From the NCBI GenBank assembly GCA_013339765.2, contig CM023457.1, positions 57,263,013 to 57,327,012 of the forward strand: a stretch of DNA of 64,000 nt, given 5' to 3'. Shown one piece after another: positions 63,121-64,000 of this stretch (its first letter is position 1; each line of letters starts with the position of its first letter). The notes beneath the pieces were generated by a model. That model worked only from the letters and a program-made list of their open reading frames with translations, was not told the DNA's origin and made no database searches. The translations under genes were made by a program, and so were the position numbers. This DNA comes from Haemaphysalis longicornis (taxonomy: Eukaryota > Arthropoda > Arachnida > Ixodida > Ixodidae).

Positions 63121-63430
63121 GGCGAAATGCCGGTAATTTGTGCAGTCGAGAATAAGGCCCCAATATTTGCAATCTTTGGGCTGGGCCAACGCCACCTCCA
63201 TCCCTTAGACCTGTCCAAAGTTTTGCGACCTAACTAGAGTTGCACACGCGGGTATAAACGTTGTGCGACTTTTGCCTCACTCGCTATGTGAACCAAAATC
63301 AGCCTTGCCCGTGGTAACAAATACACCCTCACAAATGTCGGCCGTCGTCTTCGAGAAGTGCGAAAGCTAACAAAACTGCAGCTCTCATAAACAATAAACT
63401 TGATTTGTTTTTAAATTCCCAAATTAAAGT

Positions 63431-63545
63431 ACAGTATTCCCGCGTTATAACGAAATCGCTTTACCCAAAATATTGCTTTATTCGAAATTTCTTCTGGTCC
63501 CAACCCAAACGCTGCATTTTGGACCGCATTACTCGAAGAGCACGA
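63431..63545 (+). mobile_element. pogo/Tigger-like transposon terminus
   Basis: TA followed by CAGTATTCCCGCGTTATAAC, then GAAAT...ATTCGAAATTTCTTCTGGTC, resembles the left terminus of Tigger/pogo elements (TA target, CAGT start, TTATAACGAAAT). No right terminus lies in the window; the element may be truncated or continue beyond it. Confidence 0.45.
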
Positions 63546-64000
63546 AGAGCGTGACCCGCTTAGAGCGAAGAGGCGAGCGGGGTTGTCTCGAGTGGCGGCG
63601 ACCCAGCGGCGAGTAAGGCTGTCAACATGTCGTCGGTTCAATGCAAGCCGTGTGTTTCCCCGGCGATTTTCTCGAACCGGTCATGCTCATTCGCGCCATC
63701 CGACTTTAGACAAACGGTCCAAATGCGTGGTACCGTCCATTGAATTTTGTTTCTAGACATTCGTCAATGGCGTGGACTCGACGGTGCGCGTACAAGGCAG
63801 TATTGTACACGTTCCTCTAACACAGGAACGAAAGCCCGTTCTTCGTTCCTTCCCAATTTTGAAACGAGTTCCCGTTACAAGTTCTTTTATTGTGAAAGGA
63901 ACGCGTTCTAGTTCCAGGAACGTGTCGTTACATTACCGTTACATTTCATTTTTGAATTAAAATACGGTGTCGGATTCCTGAGGCGAAACAAAGTGAGAAA
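63546..64000. other. Unassigned DNA with GGAACG-rich patch
   Basis: 63,805-63,935 has many GGAACG/CGTTCC words in both orientations (GAACGAAAGCCCGTTCTTCG), giving local hairpin potential. No gene was recognised. Confidence 0.4.

Larger units (their letters stand above)
60021..63165. mobile_element. Inverted-repeat-bounded unit interrupted by a LINE
   Basis: TATTCTCGACTGCACAAATT followed by .CCGGCA (60,030-60,055) is inverted at 63,129-63,154. With the LINE (about 60,062-61,803) removed, the unit is about 1.4 kb. A target duplication was not found and no transposase is visible, so a coincidental pair of repeat copies remains possible. Confidence 0.45.

Overview
The window looks like nuclear DNA of a hard (ixodid) tick. 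No conserved single-copy host gene was recognised. Instead it is a dense, nested patchwork of retrotransposons, DNA transposons, short tRNA-derived elements and simple repeats. The tick call rests on a tRNA-headed SINE resembling the Ruka family of ixodid ticks (16.8 kb, and 54.4 kb in reverse), on LINEs carrying an RNase H domain, and on the very high repeat load. This is inference from family resemblance, not a database match. Several ORFs with alternative starts, long reading frames over microsatellites and repeat-derived frames are not genes.

Layout, left to right. 0-3 kb: an old repeat split by a TIR element with TTAA flanks, then a second dispersed repeat (2.16-2.72 kb). 3-11 kb: a LINE C-terminal fragment, a hairpin-ended element end and a reverse CR1-like LINE with a TTTA tail. 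11-17 kb: a pentanucleotide repeat, another hairpin end, the second copy of the TTAA element and a SINE. 18-20 kb: an RTE-type LINE whose 5' part is inverted against its 3' part. 22-27 kb: forward LINE remains with two insertions. 28-33 kb: a direct duplication and the first pair (A, B) of a small membrane-protein gene family. 33-42 kb: a helicase C-terminal fragment, a forward CR1-like LINE with a 2A-like motif, and a head-to-head Ty3/gypsy pol split by a TTAA-flanked MITE. 43-47 kb: a tandem duplication carrying tRNA-like units, and a TA-flanked TIR element that swallowed an RNase H LINE. 47-53 kb: a 147-bp tandem array, a TATA/Inr promoter-like site, and the second gene-family pair (C, D), with a LINE lodged upstream of C. 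53-55 kb: the second copy of the first repeat, broken by a LINE, a SINE and a MITE. 56.7-57.6 kb: an 876-bp TIR element with a perfect 9-bp target duplication. 58-64 kb: a hairpin-ended element with an endonuclease-like fragment, repeat copies, a LINE fragment with a 550-codon open frame inside an inverted repeat, and a pogo/Tigger-like terminus.

The only apparently intact non-transposon protein genes are B (31,550-31,981) and D (52,152-52,586). They are members of a four-copy, unrecognised family of about 143-residue single-pass membrane proteins. Shared 5' and 3' flanks and the A-with-C, B-with-D resemblance indicate that a two-gene unit was duplicated as a block, after or before which A and C decayed while B and D stayed open.

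The most notable observations are this gene family, the 2A-like ribosome-skipping motif at the start of a LINE ORF1, the layered hairpin structure of the 56.7-kb element, and insertions whose target sites can be read directly because an unfilled paralogous copy lies in the same window.
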